Source: Thermophagus xiamenensis (GTDB taxonomy: Bacteria > Bacteroidota > Bacteroidia > Bacteroidales > Marinilabiliaceae). Taken from it: a stretch of DNA of 64,000 bases. The DNA is taken from NCBI RefSeq assembly GCF_900112795.1, contig NZ_FONA01000006.1:62001-126000 (forward strand), in the 5' to 3' direction. The number at the start of each line of letters is the position of its first letter. Within the stretch, counting starts at the first letter, position 1. Below the pieces are notes generated by a model that was not told the DNA's origin, searched no databases, and was given only the letters and a program-made list of their open reading frames with translations. Shown piece by piece: positions 27,448-36,378 of the stretch. Made by a program: the position numbers and the translations under genes.

Positions 27448-28605
27448 TTATTTTTTCGATTCAACTTTTACACCATAGGCTGCAAACAAAAGATAAAGCA
27501 TGCCCACCAAAATAACTAATATACTACCGGTTTGTCCAATAGCATCAGAGGCAATACCCATTATAGGTGGTAAAACGGCACCTCCCGATACACCCATTAT
27601 CATCAATCCGGATATTTCATTTCCCCTATCAGGTCGTTTTTGCAATGCCATAGAAAAAATAATGGAAAAAATATTGGCAATGGAAAAACCAATTAAAGCA
27701 ACTAAAATCAATATTACAACTGTGCTATGACTAAATACCATCAAAACAGTAGAAGCGACAGCTACAATCATACTAACTCTAAAAAATCCCATAGAGGATA
27801 ATTTAGCTAAAAGGATAGCCCCTGTAAGAGCCCCAATGGTACGAGCGGCAAAATAAAGACTTGTACCCAGTCCGGCCTTTTCTAAAGGCAAACCTGCTCG
27901 TTCCATCAAAAACTTCGGTGTTGCTGTATTCATTCCAACATCAACACCCACAACGAACAAAATACCTAAAAAAAGTAACAAAATGGTTTTGTCTTTCAAC
28001 AGGCCGAAAGCATCGCTAAATGAAGTACTCTTTTCGTTACTCTCTTCTCTGGGAATAGGGACTAACCAAAGCCAAAGACCGGAAAGAAGCGTTATGGCGG
28101 CAAATAAAGGGAATAATATTTTCCAATTTCCTAAAGATGTTGCGGCAAACCCGGCAATAATGGGGCCCAAAAAGGAAGAAATGGCTTTTACAAATTGTCC
28201 AAGCGTAAGCCGACTGGTCAATTGTTCTTCACTAACAACATTAGTTACCAAAGGATTTAACGAAACTTGTAAAATCGTATTGCCAATACCGAGAAGCGCA
28301 AATGCCAGCAAGGCTATTCCATAGCTGTAAGCGATCCACGGAACAAGCATGGCAACAACTGTAATGGCCATACTTAACAAGACAGTATTTTTCCTTCCCA
28401 GCTTATTCATTAATAACCCCGTAGGAACCGAAAAAACAAAAAACCAAAGAAAAACCATCATTGGCAACAGGTTGGCTACAGAATCGCTAAGATTGAAATC
28501 TTGCTGAACATAGCTGGTAGAAATACCAACCACGTCAACAAAGCCCATAACGAAAAAACCAAAAAGGACAGGCAGGAATTTTGATAATGATGTATTGCTA
28601 TTCAT
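27448..28605 (-). CDS. MFS sugar permease
   Basis: This 385-residue protein has twelve predicted membrane helices and the MFS signature after helix 2 (GLLMNKLGRKNTVLLS), with a partner motif in the second half (RPDRGNEISGLMIMGVSGGA). This build, around 390 residues with a short N-terminus, is common for sugar:proton symporters in Bacteroidota loci. It lies between the two GH130 genes, so uptake of mannose or a small mannoside across the inner membrane is likely. The ATG at 28605 is preferred over an upstream TTG at 28614. Confidence 0.82.
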   Translation of the reverse strand: MNSNTSLSKFLPVLFGFFVMGFVDVVGISTSYVQQDFNLSDSVANLLPMMVFLWFFVFSVPTGLLMNKLGRKNTVLLSMAITVVAMLVPWIAYSYGIALLAFALLGIGNTILQVSLNPLVTNVVSEEQLTSRLTLGQFVKAISSFLGPIIAGFAATSLGNWKILFPLFAAITLLSGLWLWLVPIPREESNEKSTSFSDAFGLLKDKTILLLFLGILFVVGVDVGMNTATPKFLMERAGLPLEKAGLGTSLYFAARTIGALTGAILLAKLSSMGFFRVSMIVAVASTVLMVFSHSTVVILILVALIGFSIANIFSIIFSMALQKRPDRGNEISGLMIMGVSGGAVLPPIMGIASDAIGQTGSILVILVGMLYLLFAAYGVKVESKK

Positions 28606-28686
28606 AACAAACAAATTAATCTTACAATTCTTTAAAAAGCTAAATTTATAAAATAATTTATTTCAAGTGGATAGCTAACAACATAA

Positions 28687-29835
28687 TTAATTAAGAGAAG
28701 TTGTAGATTCTGCCACAGCAATTTTAGAATCGGCAGTCCCGTAATAAAGTAACAACTTACCTTTAAAATGAGCCAACCCCTCAACGAAACAAACATTATT
28801 AACCTGCCCGGTAATTTCGTATGGCTGATCCGGAGAAATAAACCAGTGATCGGTGCGATGCAAGACTTTTGTGGGATCATTTTTATCCATAATGATCTGC
28901 CCGGCCGCATAGGTGCCATCAGCCAATTTCTTATCACCAAATGTGGGACTATTTTTACTATTATAAATCAGTAGTATACCTTGCCCGGCAATAATAGCAG
29001 GCGGTCCCGGCTCTACCAATTCACTATCAAACATTCCTTTTCGTGTTGAAAAAACAATTTTAAAAGGAACCGTATAATTGCGCATGGTATCGAGTTTCAT
29101 CTTTTCAGGATTGGTTTCAATTATTGGCTGCCAGTCTATTAAATTATCTGAGGTCGCCACATAAATATTGGACTCGCCCCAATACATCCAATATTTTCCG
29201 TTAATTTTTTGCGCAACCATACGGCCATTTTCTACCCGGCAAACAATAGATCCTGCTTTCGACCACATATTAACAAAATCACCTCCGCGGGCATTTTTAA
29301 AGACAGATCCATGTTTTTCCCAGGTTCTTAAATCTTTTGATGTAGCTATAAACAGACGAGCTTTATCCCCATCGTAAGCAGTATAAGTTAAATAATAGGT
29401 GCCATTTTCATCTTCTACCAAGCGAGGGTCTTCACAGCCGCCTTCCCATTCATATTTTTGAAATTGATCGTTATCGGGGTATAGCACTGGTTCCGGAAGT
29501 TTTTGGAATTTATACCCATCTAAGCTATAAGCCAAACCAAGACGAGACGTCCCGTTATATTTTCCTATACTATCTTCGGCCCTATATAACAAAAATACGG
29601 TATCACCTCTGACTGCACTGGCAGGATTAAAAACATCCTTTTCCTCCCATTGTACCACGGCACTACGTACCGGACAAAAAAACTCCAAACTATCTGATGG
29701 TGTCAAGCATGGATTTACCTCTACCTTCTTAGTAAAAGGAATTAAAAACTTTGCATCTTCCTGCTTCCCTGAAGGATTACAGGCCGCAACCCATAAAAAT
29801 ACGCCAGCTACTAAAGTTAAAAAAACATTCTTCAT
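28687..29835 (-). CDS. GH130 beta-mannosidase-like lipoprotein
   Basis: This 382-residue protein has a lipoprotein signal (VFLWVAAC, Cys 19), so it acts in the periplasm or at the surface. The GH130 catalytic Asp is D136 in GGCEDPRLVED. In place of the phosphate-binding 'GAG..P...YHG' pattern it has EPGPPAIIAGQGILLIYNS. This lacks the His, as in the hydrolytic GH130 members that cut beta-1,2-mannosides. So this enzyme probably hydrolyses, while its cytoplasmic neighbour at 25007 phosphorylyses. It follows susD3 by 244 nt, a gap holding an inverted-repeat element, and precedes the MFS permease by 81 nt. Confidence 0.83.
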   Translation of the reverse strand: MKNVFLTLVAGVFLWVAACNPSGKQEDAKFLIPFTKKVEVNPCLTPSDSLEFFCPVRSAVVQWEEKDVFNPASAVRGDTVFLLYRAEDSIGKYNGTSRLGLAYSLDGYKFQKLPEPVLYPDNDQFQKYEWEGGCEDPRLVEDENGTYYLTYTAYDGDKARLFIATSKDLRTWEKHGSVFKNARGGDFVNMWSKAGSIVCRVENGRMVAQKINGKYWMYWGESNIYVATSDNLIDWQPIIETNPEKMKLDTMRNYTVPFKIVFSTRKGMFDSELVEPGPPAIIAGQGILLIYNSKNSPTFGDKKLADGTYAAGQIIMDKNDPTKVLHRTDHWFISPDQPYEITGQVNNVCFVEGLAHFKGKLLLYYGTADSKIAVAESTTSLN

Positions 29836-29906
29836 TGCGATTACGATTTATTTCAGTTAACTGTTTGTAGTATTGTTTTAAAGAACACAGAACAATTCCA
29901 TTTAAA

Positions 29907-30014
29907 TTGAAGAGGATGTCTAAAAATTCTATGTCACTTGGCCGGAATCCAGTATATTGGTTACTCCCCAATATCCCGGAGAGTTTAAAATCAACATTTA
30001 GACATCCTCTTCAA
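29907..30014. mobile_element. 108-bp MITE-like element with 18-bp perfect inverted repeats
   Basis: The ends are TTGAAGAGGATGTCTAAA (29907-29924) and its exact inverse (29997-30014). The middle holds a small palindrome (ATATTGG, seven bases, CCAATAT, about 29954-29974). It has no coding capacity. The flanks are AT-rich and do not show a certain target duplication. It lies between susD3 and the GH130 lipoprotein gene. The 72-nt interior is too large for a normal terminator loop, so a miniature transposable element is more likely. Confidence 0.6.
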
Positions 30015-30079
30015 ATAACTAATTTTAAAAAATGTTCAAAAGGGATTTATAAAATAACATTCATAAAATAGAGAAGGTA

Positions 30080-31564
30080 TTAATACCCATCATTTTGAAT
30101 GATGGTTCCCCCGGATTTGTCAACTTCATCCTGAGGTATTGGATACAAATAATTCTTACTGGTGAAACCACGATCACCCAAAACTTCTTCAGCAATACCC
30201 CATCGTTTAAGGTCACGGAAGCGATGAGATTCAATGCCTAGTTCAACCCGTCGTTCATGAATTAACCAGTCTTTGATGACAGCAACATCTGTTTCATTGA
30301 CATCCCGATCAGGCAAAGTTCCATCAGGAGGATAAGTACCTTCTGCTGTAACTGAATTTCTTGCTCTTTGACGGATGACATTAATTAAGGCAATGGCATC
30401 TTCAGTATCGCCATTATTCAACAATGCTTCTGCTTTCCAAAGGATTACATCAGCCCAACGAATAAAGATTTTATTGCTAGGAGAATCGTCATCGCCTTTA
30501 TAGGAACCGTCTAATGAACCTAAAATCTTATTTACATTTTGTGATTCAACATCAACCGTATACAATAATCTGGGGTCATTGTCTTCAAATTCTTCCAAAA
30601 AATTGGTTTCGGGAGCTACAAATCCCCAACCTAAAAGAGCACATAAACCATTTCCATTATCAGGGGTTTGCAAAGGTTCGTGATCATAACAGAAAATAAC
30701 CTCATCTTCCTGAAACTCTTTTTCTACATCGAAACTATCAAAATAATTTTCATTTAGATCATAAAAACCATATGATTCCAATTCATTGACAAGTTCAATT
30801 ACTTCATTCCAGTTTTCATTAAACAATTCTACTTTTGCCTGAAGCGCTATTACAGCACCCAAAGAAACACGCCAAGGCTCTTCTTCACTGGAATATTTAG
30901 ATTGGGGAAGTAACTCTTTAGCTTTGGCAAGGTCAGAGCGTATTTGGTCCCATACCTGCTGGTTTTTGGTACGAACAGCTACCTCATAAGCCTCTTCAAA
31001 AGAGGTTAACGGGTTCAATACCAGAGGTACATCTCCAAAATTGGTCACCAAATCAAAATAATAAAACGCTCTTAAGAAATAGGCCTCACCTAATAGCCGA
31101 TCTTGCAAATCAGCATCGAATCCCAATGTTTCCATCATCGATTGGTTGGTCAAATAATCAATGGCAGTATTGGTTCTGGAAATACCTTCATAATCGTAGG
31201 TCCATTGTCCATTAAAACCTTGATTGGAAGCCACAAAACTAAAGTTATTAAACTCATCCATCCATGCCTGGTCACCATCAGGATTCCATTTTTTCTGCAT
31301 ATCATCCGAAGCAATGTCCTGAAGTATAAAATCATTTCTGGTAACAGTTCCTTTATCCCATTCCCATTCCCCAATAATATTAAGGGTTGAAGACAATAAT
31401 TGGTATGAAGAACTAACCGAATACTCAACGGTAGTTTTTGTAGGATCCATATCCACTTGCTCAGGGGTCAACAATCCAATAGGATCTTTAGTCAAATAAT
31501 CTTCGCAACCGGCGAAAACCAGAAGCCCTGAAGCTATCAAAAATATATTTCGAAATATTTTCAT
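30080..31564 (-). CDS. SusD/RagB-family lipoprotein of the mannoside locus
   Basis: This 494-residue lipoprotein has the signal MKIFRNIFLIASGLLVFAGC. It carries SusD landmarks: KDPIGLLTPEQV near the start, LLGEAYFLRAFYYFDLVTNF, IRWADVILWKAEALLNNGD, and the C-terminal phrases IHERRVELGIESHRFRDLKR and YLYPIPQDEVDKSG. It starts 21 nt after the susC3 stop. It probably binds the locus substrate, a mannose-containing glycan to judge by the two GH130 genes. Confidence 0.92.
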   Translation of the reverse strand: MKIFRNIFLIASGLLVFAGCEDYLTKDPIGLLTPEQVDMDPTKTTVEYSVSSSYQLLSSTLNIIGEWEWDKGTVTRNDFILQDIASDDMQKKWNPDGDQAWMDEFNNFSFVASNQGFNGQWTYDYEGISRTNTAIDYLTNQSMMETLGFDADLQDRLLGEAYFLRAFYYFDLVTNFGDVPLVLNPLTSFEEAYEVAVRTKNQQVWDQIRSDLAKAKELLPQSKYSSEEEPWRVSLGAVIALQAKVELFNENWNEVIELVNELESYGFYDLNENYFDSFDVEKEFQEDEVIFCYDHEPLQTPDNGNGLCALLGWGFVAPETNFLEEFEDNDPRLLYTVDVESQNVNKILGSLDGSYKGDDDSPSNKIFIRWADVILWKAEALLNNGDTEDAIALINVIRQRARNSVTAEGTYPPDGTLPDRDVNETDVAVIKDWLIHERRVELGIESHRFRDLKRWGIAEEVLGDRGFTSKNYLYPIPQDEVDKSGGTIIQNDGY

Positions 31565-31585
31565 GATTCTCAGATTTAAAAACGA

Positions 31586-34500
31586 TTAAAATACAAGATT
31601 AACACCACCTATAAATAACCTGGCCTGAGGATAAGTACCCATATCCATCAGGTCGGTTGATTCCGGGTCAAGTCCGGTATAATCGGTGATGGTAAATACA
31701 TTTTGCGCAGAAATATAGAATCTCATATTTTTCAACCCTATCTGTTTAATTCCCGGGAAAGAATACCCAATTTCAATATTTTTCAACCGAAAATAAGAGG
31801 CATCTTCCACATAAATACTAGAGACCTTGCTTCCACCGTTGTCGGTAAAACTAACTCGGGGAATGCTATTTGTAGAACCTTCGCCATCCCAGGCATTCAA
31901 TACATTTGTAGTATAGTTAAAAGGCCGGGTATCATAATCGACAGTTTTTTTGGATTCGTTGTAGCGATCCACATCTCCCACGCCTTGAAACAAGAGGGAA
32001 AAATCGAAACCTTTATAGGAACCTGAAAAACTTAAACCATAAAGTAATCCGGGATTTGGATCGCCAATAAAATCACGGTCATTATCATCAATTTTGCCAT
32101 CACCATTTAAATCTTTAAACCTAATATCACCGGGTACAACAGTAGGATTACTGGTACCAAAAAGATGTTCTGCTATTTCCTCTTCATTTTGGTAAATACC
32201 TTCAAAAACATACCCATAATAAGAATTCAATGGATGACCGGCCTCTGTTCGAGTTACGCCATCTACAATGCTAGGTAAATTGGGGTGTAATTTTTCAACC
32301 TTATTTTTATTGGTGGATAAATTGGCGTTAATGCTGTATTTAAATTCATGCTCTCTGTTTCGATAGGTAAGGCCAAACTCCCATCCCTTATTACTTACTT
32401 CACCGGCATTAACGATAGTTGGTTCCACATCACCGACAATACTTGGAAGACTAATTGGCAGGAGAATATCGCTAGTATTTTTATTGAAGTAATCAACAAT
32501 CAAATACACTTTGTTTTTAAACAAACCTAAATCCAAACCGTAATTGTATTGGGTAGTGGTTTCCCATTTAAGGTCAGAATTTCCATACCTGGATATCAAA
32601 TATTTATCACCTTCCTTTTCAATAAGAGTGAGATAGGCATAATTGTCTATTTCTTGATTTCCTAGCTGACCAATACTGGCTCGTAGTTTCAGATCAGAAA
32701 GCCAATCAAACTTATCCATAAAAGGTTCTTCGGATAATTTCCATCCAAAGGAAACAGACGGGAAAAATCCCCATTGATTATCCTCAGAAAATCTTGATGA
32801 TGCGTCAGCCCTTAGATTGGCTGTAACCATATACTTCATATCATAAACATATGTGCCGGAAGCAAAATAAGACATTAAAGCCCATTCTGAAGCTGTGCCA
32901 CTATTCCATAGATCTTGTTCAGTACTTCCGTAATCAATGTAACGGAACTCATCACTATCATAATCGTACCTCCATCTTGAAGCACTGATATCCGACTCAT
33001 AATTAGTAATAAACTCACTTCCTATTAGCGCATTAACAGAATGCTGCCCAATATTTTTCTGATAATTTAAAGTATTGTTCCAGGTAAGCGTAAATGCTTC
33101 GCTTCGGGATTCACTTAATCCATCCGGACGATTTTGCCGGCCCAATCCCTCGTCAATTGAACTTCCGTTGCCATCATCATCCCCAAAATTTTCATAAAAC
33201 GCTTTATTGTGGTAAAAATTTAAATCAATACCCACATTAGTTCTAAATTTCAGGGACTTGTCGGCAAGAAAGTCAAATTCGCCATACAGATTACCAAAAG
33301 TTTTAAATTGCGACCTTTTATCATCGGTAAAATAAGCTAAGGCAATTGGGTTTTGTGTCCATTCATATTTATCACTCTCAAAAGTTCCATCCTCCTTATA
33401 GAAAGGCAAGTCGGTAAAGGGATCATCTTCAGAGTAAGTGGGGTCATCTTCACTCTTGTATACTGAAATAATAGGGGGACGCAATAAAGCATGTCGGATA
33501 ATCCCGGGTGTATCACCACTGGAAGAGAGTTTATCTTGAATGGCATACGACAATTGCATATTGGTCCCAATCTTAATCCTATCGGTAAGATTGTTATTTA
33601 TATTAGCCCTAAAATTATACCGCTGATATTTGTCATTGTCATAAACGACAATACCATCCTGGTCAAAATAACCGGCCGAAAGAAGATACTGCAATTTTTC
33701 ATTTCCGCCACTTGCTGTCATTTGCACATTTTGAGAGAAACCGGTTTCAAAGAGTTCATCTAACCAATCGGTATCGGCAAAATCACTTCTACCTTTATCC
33801 GCCGAATAAGGATTCGTACCAGAATAGCCAGAGTTATCCCATGCTTTTTCAAGAACATCCAAATATTGTTCGGCATTCAATAAATCGGGCAGATTGGCGG
33901 CAAATTGCACCCCTCGGTAGTAATTGATATCAAATTCTGATTTCCCGGCTGCTCCGTTTTTTGTGGTAATGATAATGACGCCGGCCGAAGCACGAGAGCC
34001 GTAGATGGCAGCAGCCGAGGCATCTTTCAGGACCGTCATTGACTCTATATCAGCGGGATTAAGAAAAGACAGCTCTCTGGTAGGAACACCATCTACAATA
34101 TAAAGAGGGTCGTTACTACCAATTGTACCTTCCCCCCTTATACGAATATTAATTTCATCCCCAGGTGCCCCGGTACTTTGAGTTACCTGAACACCAGCCA
34201 CTTGACCTTGCAGGGCTTGTCCCAGTTCGGCGACCCTTCTTTTTTCCATATCTCCAACACTAACAGGAGATACAGCACCTGTTAAGGTAGATTTCTTTTG
34301 AACCGAATAACCTACTACTAATACCTCATCCAAGCCAACCATATCCTCCGATAAAGCAACATCAATCTGGGTTTGGTCACCAATAGTGACTTCTACCGTC
34401 TTCATCCCTACAAAAGAGAAGACCAAGACCTCGGCATCGGCAGGAATAGTTAAACTGTAATTCCCATCCATATCAGTAATGGTTCCGATGGTAGTGCCTT

Positions 34501-34963
34501 TAACCGCTACTGTTGCTCCGGGGATAGGCTCTCCCTCTTCATTGGTAACACGTCCCCGGATATTAATTTCCGTTTGTTGAACATTTCCTAAGGAATTCTT
34601 ACCATTAGAGAGAATAATTTGGTTATCAACAACCTTATAGACTATATCCCTTCCGGCAAAGAGATGATCCAGAACTGCAAAAATATTCTCATCCTTAAAT
34701 TTTACAGAAGTAAGAAAATCAACATCGACAAGTTTTTCATTATAAAGGAAGTAAAATCTACTTTGATTCTCAATTTCATCGAGAACCTTTTCAGCCTTAA
34801 CATTTTCAAGCTCAATGGTTAATCGTTTAACCTGAGCATAAGAGCTTTCTGCGAAGATGTGAGAAATTCCCACAAACATGAAGAAGAATAAAATTCGCAT
34901 GATTCGAAAGGTTTTAGAAAGGATACAATAATCCCACCCTCCTAACTTAGGATTTTTTTTCAT
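31586..34963 (-). CDS. SusC-family transporter with STN signalling domain
   Basis: This protein has 1125 residues: a signal region (RILFFFMFVGISHIFAESSY), an STN domain (approx. 48-118: LTIELENVKAEKVLDEIENQ, FAVLDHLFAGRDIVYKVVDN), a carboxypeptidase-like domain (INIRGRVTNEEGEPIPGATV), a plug (YIVDGVPTRELSFLNPADIE, LKDASAAAIYGSRASAGVII) and a barrel ending in GVNLVF. The STN domain is the hallmark of transporters that signal through FecR to an ECF sigma factor; both genes lie directly upstream (35104-37765). The transporter therefore both imports a glycan and reports it. Because fecR carries a stop codon, the signalling branch may be altered. Confidence 0.93.
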   Translation of the reverse strand: MKKNPKLGGWDYCILSKTFRIMRILFFFMFVGISHIFAESSYAQVKRLTIELENVKAEKVLDEIENQSRFYFLYNEKLVDVDFLTSVKFKDENIFAVLDHLFAGRDIVYKVVDNQIILSNGKNSLGNVQQTEINIRGRVTNEEGEPIPGATVAVKGTTIGTITDMDGNYSLTIPADAEVLVFSFVGMKTVEVTIGDQTQIDVALSEDMVGLDEVLVVGYSVQKKSTLTGAVSPVSVGDMEKRRVAELGQALQGQVAGVQVTQSTGAPGDEINIRIRGEGTIGSNDPLYIVDGVPTRELSFLNPADIESMTVLKDASAAAIYGSRASAGVIIITTKNGAAGKSEFDINYYRGVQFAANLPDLLNAEQYLDVLEKAWDNSGYSGTNPYSADKGRSDFADTDWLDELFETGFSQNVQMTASGGNEKLQYLLSAGYFDQDGIVVYDNDKYQRYNFRANINNNLTDRIKIGTNMQLSYAIQDKLSSSGDTPGIIRHALLRPPIISVYKSEDDPTYSEDDPFTDLPFYKEDGTFESDKYEWTQNPIALAYFTDDKRSQFKTFGNLYGEFDFLADKSLKFRTNVGIDLNFYHNKAFYENFGDDDGNGSSIDEGLGRQNRPDGLSESRSEAFTLTWNNTLNYQKNIGQHSVNALIGSEFITNYESDISASRWRYDYDSDEFRYIDYGSTEQDLWNSGTASEWALMSYFASGTYVYDMKYMVTANLRADASSRFSEDNQWGFFPSVSFGWKLSEEPFMDKFDWLSDLKLRASIGQLGNQEIDNYAYLTLIEKEGDKYLISRYGNSDLKWETTTQYNYGLDLGLFKNKVYLIVDYFNKNTSDILLPISLPSIVGDVEPTIVNAGEVSNKGWEFGLTYRNREHEFKYSINANLSTNKNKVEKLHPNLPSIVDGVTRTEAGHPLNSYYGYVFEGIYQNEEEIAEHLFGTSNPTVVPGDIRFKDLNGDGKIDDNDRDFIGDPNPGLLYGLSFSGSYKGFDFSLLFQGVGDVDRYNESKKTVDYDTRPFNYTTNVLNAWDGEGSTNSIPRVSFTDNGGSKVSSIYVEDASYFRLKNIEIGYSFPGIKQIGLKNMRFYISAQNVFTITDYTGLDPESTDLMDMGTYPQARLFIGGVNLVF

Positions 34964-35103
34964 AGCTTTGTAAAGATTTTAAAGTCCAACATTTGGGGAT
35001 GAGGGAGTTGCCGCTCCTAATTCCCCCTTTTTTTATATGCAACACCTAGAGTAAAATTCCTAATCAGCTAGTATCAAACTTTTTAGTCATCGCTTTTATT
35101 TAT

Positions 35104-36135
35104 TTATTTATGACGCAGTATTACTTTTTTCCGAGAAAAATTACCCGACTTATCTTTTTGATTATCAATTATCTCATACTGAATAGGAGATGATAATTTT
35201 AAAAGTCGTAACACATCTTCCAGTTTTTCATCTTTAAAAGTAGCCCTGAAAGAGTAGTCGAGTAAAACGCTATCATCAATTACCACATCCACATTAAACT
35301 ATCGCGAGAGTTCCCTCGCCATCTGATGCATATTTTCGCCCCGCAACATCAAAATCCCTTCTTTCCAGGCGGAATAATGCTGGGGATTAACATTTCTGCG
35401 GGTAAGTTTTTTTTCAAAACTATTGTAAACCAACATTTCTCCAGGTGTCATTAAAAACGCTTGTTGACTTCCATAAGGAATAAATTCAACTTTTCCTTCC
35501 TCCAGCACAACTTCCATTACTTCTTCGTCGGGCCACATATCAATATTAAAACGTGTTCCCAAAACTCTAACAGCTCCTTGTTTACCCTTAACAACAAACG
35601 GATGTATTGAATCTTTTCTAACATTGAAAAAACCTTCACCTTCCAGCGTTACCTTTCGTTGTTTAAAAGGGATAGTATAACTTAAAGTAGAACCACTATT
35701 CAACCACGCAGTAGTGCCATCAGGCAATTGGGTTTTTATTCGGGCCCCCAGCGGAACAACAACCTCAACTACGGAGGGTTGTAAATGGTCACTATACCCA
35801 ATTAAAAGCCAGCCAATCATTAAACCTATTATGGGTAACAGCAATATTGCTGCAATCTTACTATACCAAAACAAAACCTTTTTAATTCCACCTTTTGGTA
35901 ATAACTTTTTTTCATGCTCCAAATTGATTATGTAATGTATTTTATGCAGGATAGGAGAAAGATCTTTCTTTATATTCGCTTTGGAAAGGGCATCCCAGTC
36001 CTTTCTCATGCGTTTTTTTAAACTTATTTCATTAGCCTCACCGCAAAACAACTTTACAAAATTTTTTTCGGTCGGTAAATCTCCCCCACATCCGTTAAGA
36101 TATTCATCAAATAATTGTTCCTGCTCCTGATTCAT
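35104..36135 (-). pseudogene. FecR-family anti-sigma factor with an in-frame amber stop
   Basis: The frame has a cytoplasmic anti-sigma region (residues 1-85), a membrane helix (88-113), a periplasmic FecR domain (approx. 125-220: VVPLGARIKTQLPDGTTAWL) and then MARELSR followed by TAG (35299-35301). The same frame continues after the stop for 64 residues (FNVDVVIDDSVLLDY and so on), which form the usual C-terminal DUF4974/STN-like domain. Most homologues have Trp at this place (SRWF/Y), so one G-to-A change of TGG would explain it. Without readthrough the product is 278 residues long and lacks the domain thought to meet the STN domain of SusC. A sequencing error is possible. Confidence 0.85.
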
Positions 36136-36378
36136 CAGTATAAAATATTTATCTAATTCATTGGTCTGATGGAACTCACATACCCTAAAGTTTATACATG
36201 ATCTTGGTGTGACAAACTTTTCTGGTCATGATCGTTTCATTATTATAAAATTAATTTAAGTCATTTGTTAGATTGAACTCGCCTGAACGTATTTAATTTT
36301 TATAAGTTCTGGTTGTAATTACCATAAGTTAATCATACTCTTTTCATCCGCATAAAATTTACTTATTTAATTGAACTA
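36136..36378 (-). repeat. Leader repeat copy C, two tandem units upstream of fecR
   Basis: On the minus strand, counting towards fecR, an AT-rich start (AAATAAGTAAATTTTATGCGG) leads to micro-ORF 36333-36347 (ATG AAA AGA GTA TGA: Met-Lys-Arg-Val-stop). After 107 nt comes micro-ORF 36226-36240 (ATG AAA CGA TCA TGA: Met-Lys-Arg-Ser-stop), and after another 105 nt the fecR ATG. Both units contain GAGTTC(A/C)ATC, then AATGA(C/A)TTA, then TTTTATA just before the next ATG. The nearer unit also shares TTTGTCACAC with copy B. The 123-residue gene at 49652 has a similar pre-start stretch (CATAAGTAAATTTTATACGA). Confidence 0.65.

Noticed and set aside
29907-30014. Reading the 18-bp inverted repeat as a Rho-independent terminator
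   Set aside because: The loop would be 72 nt and no T-run follows either arm.
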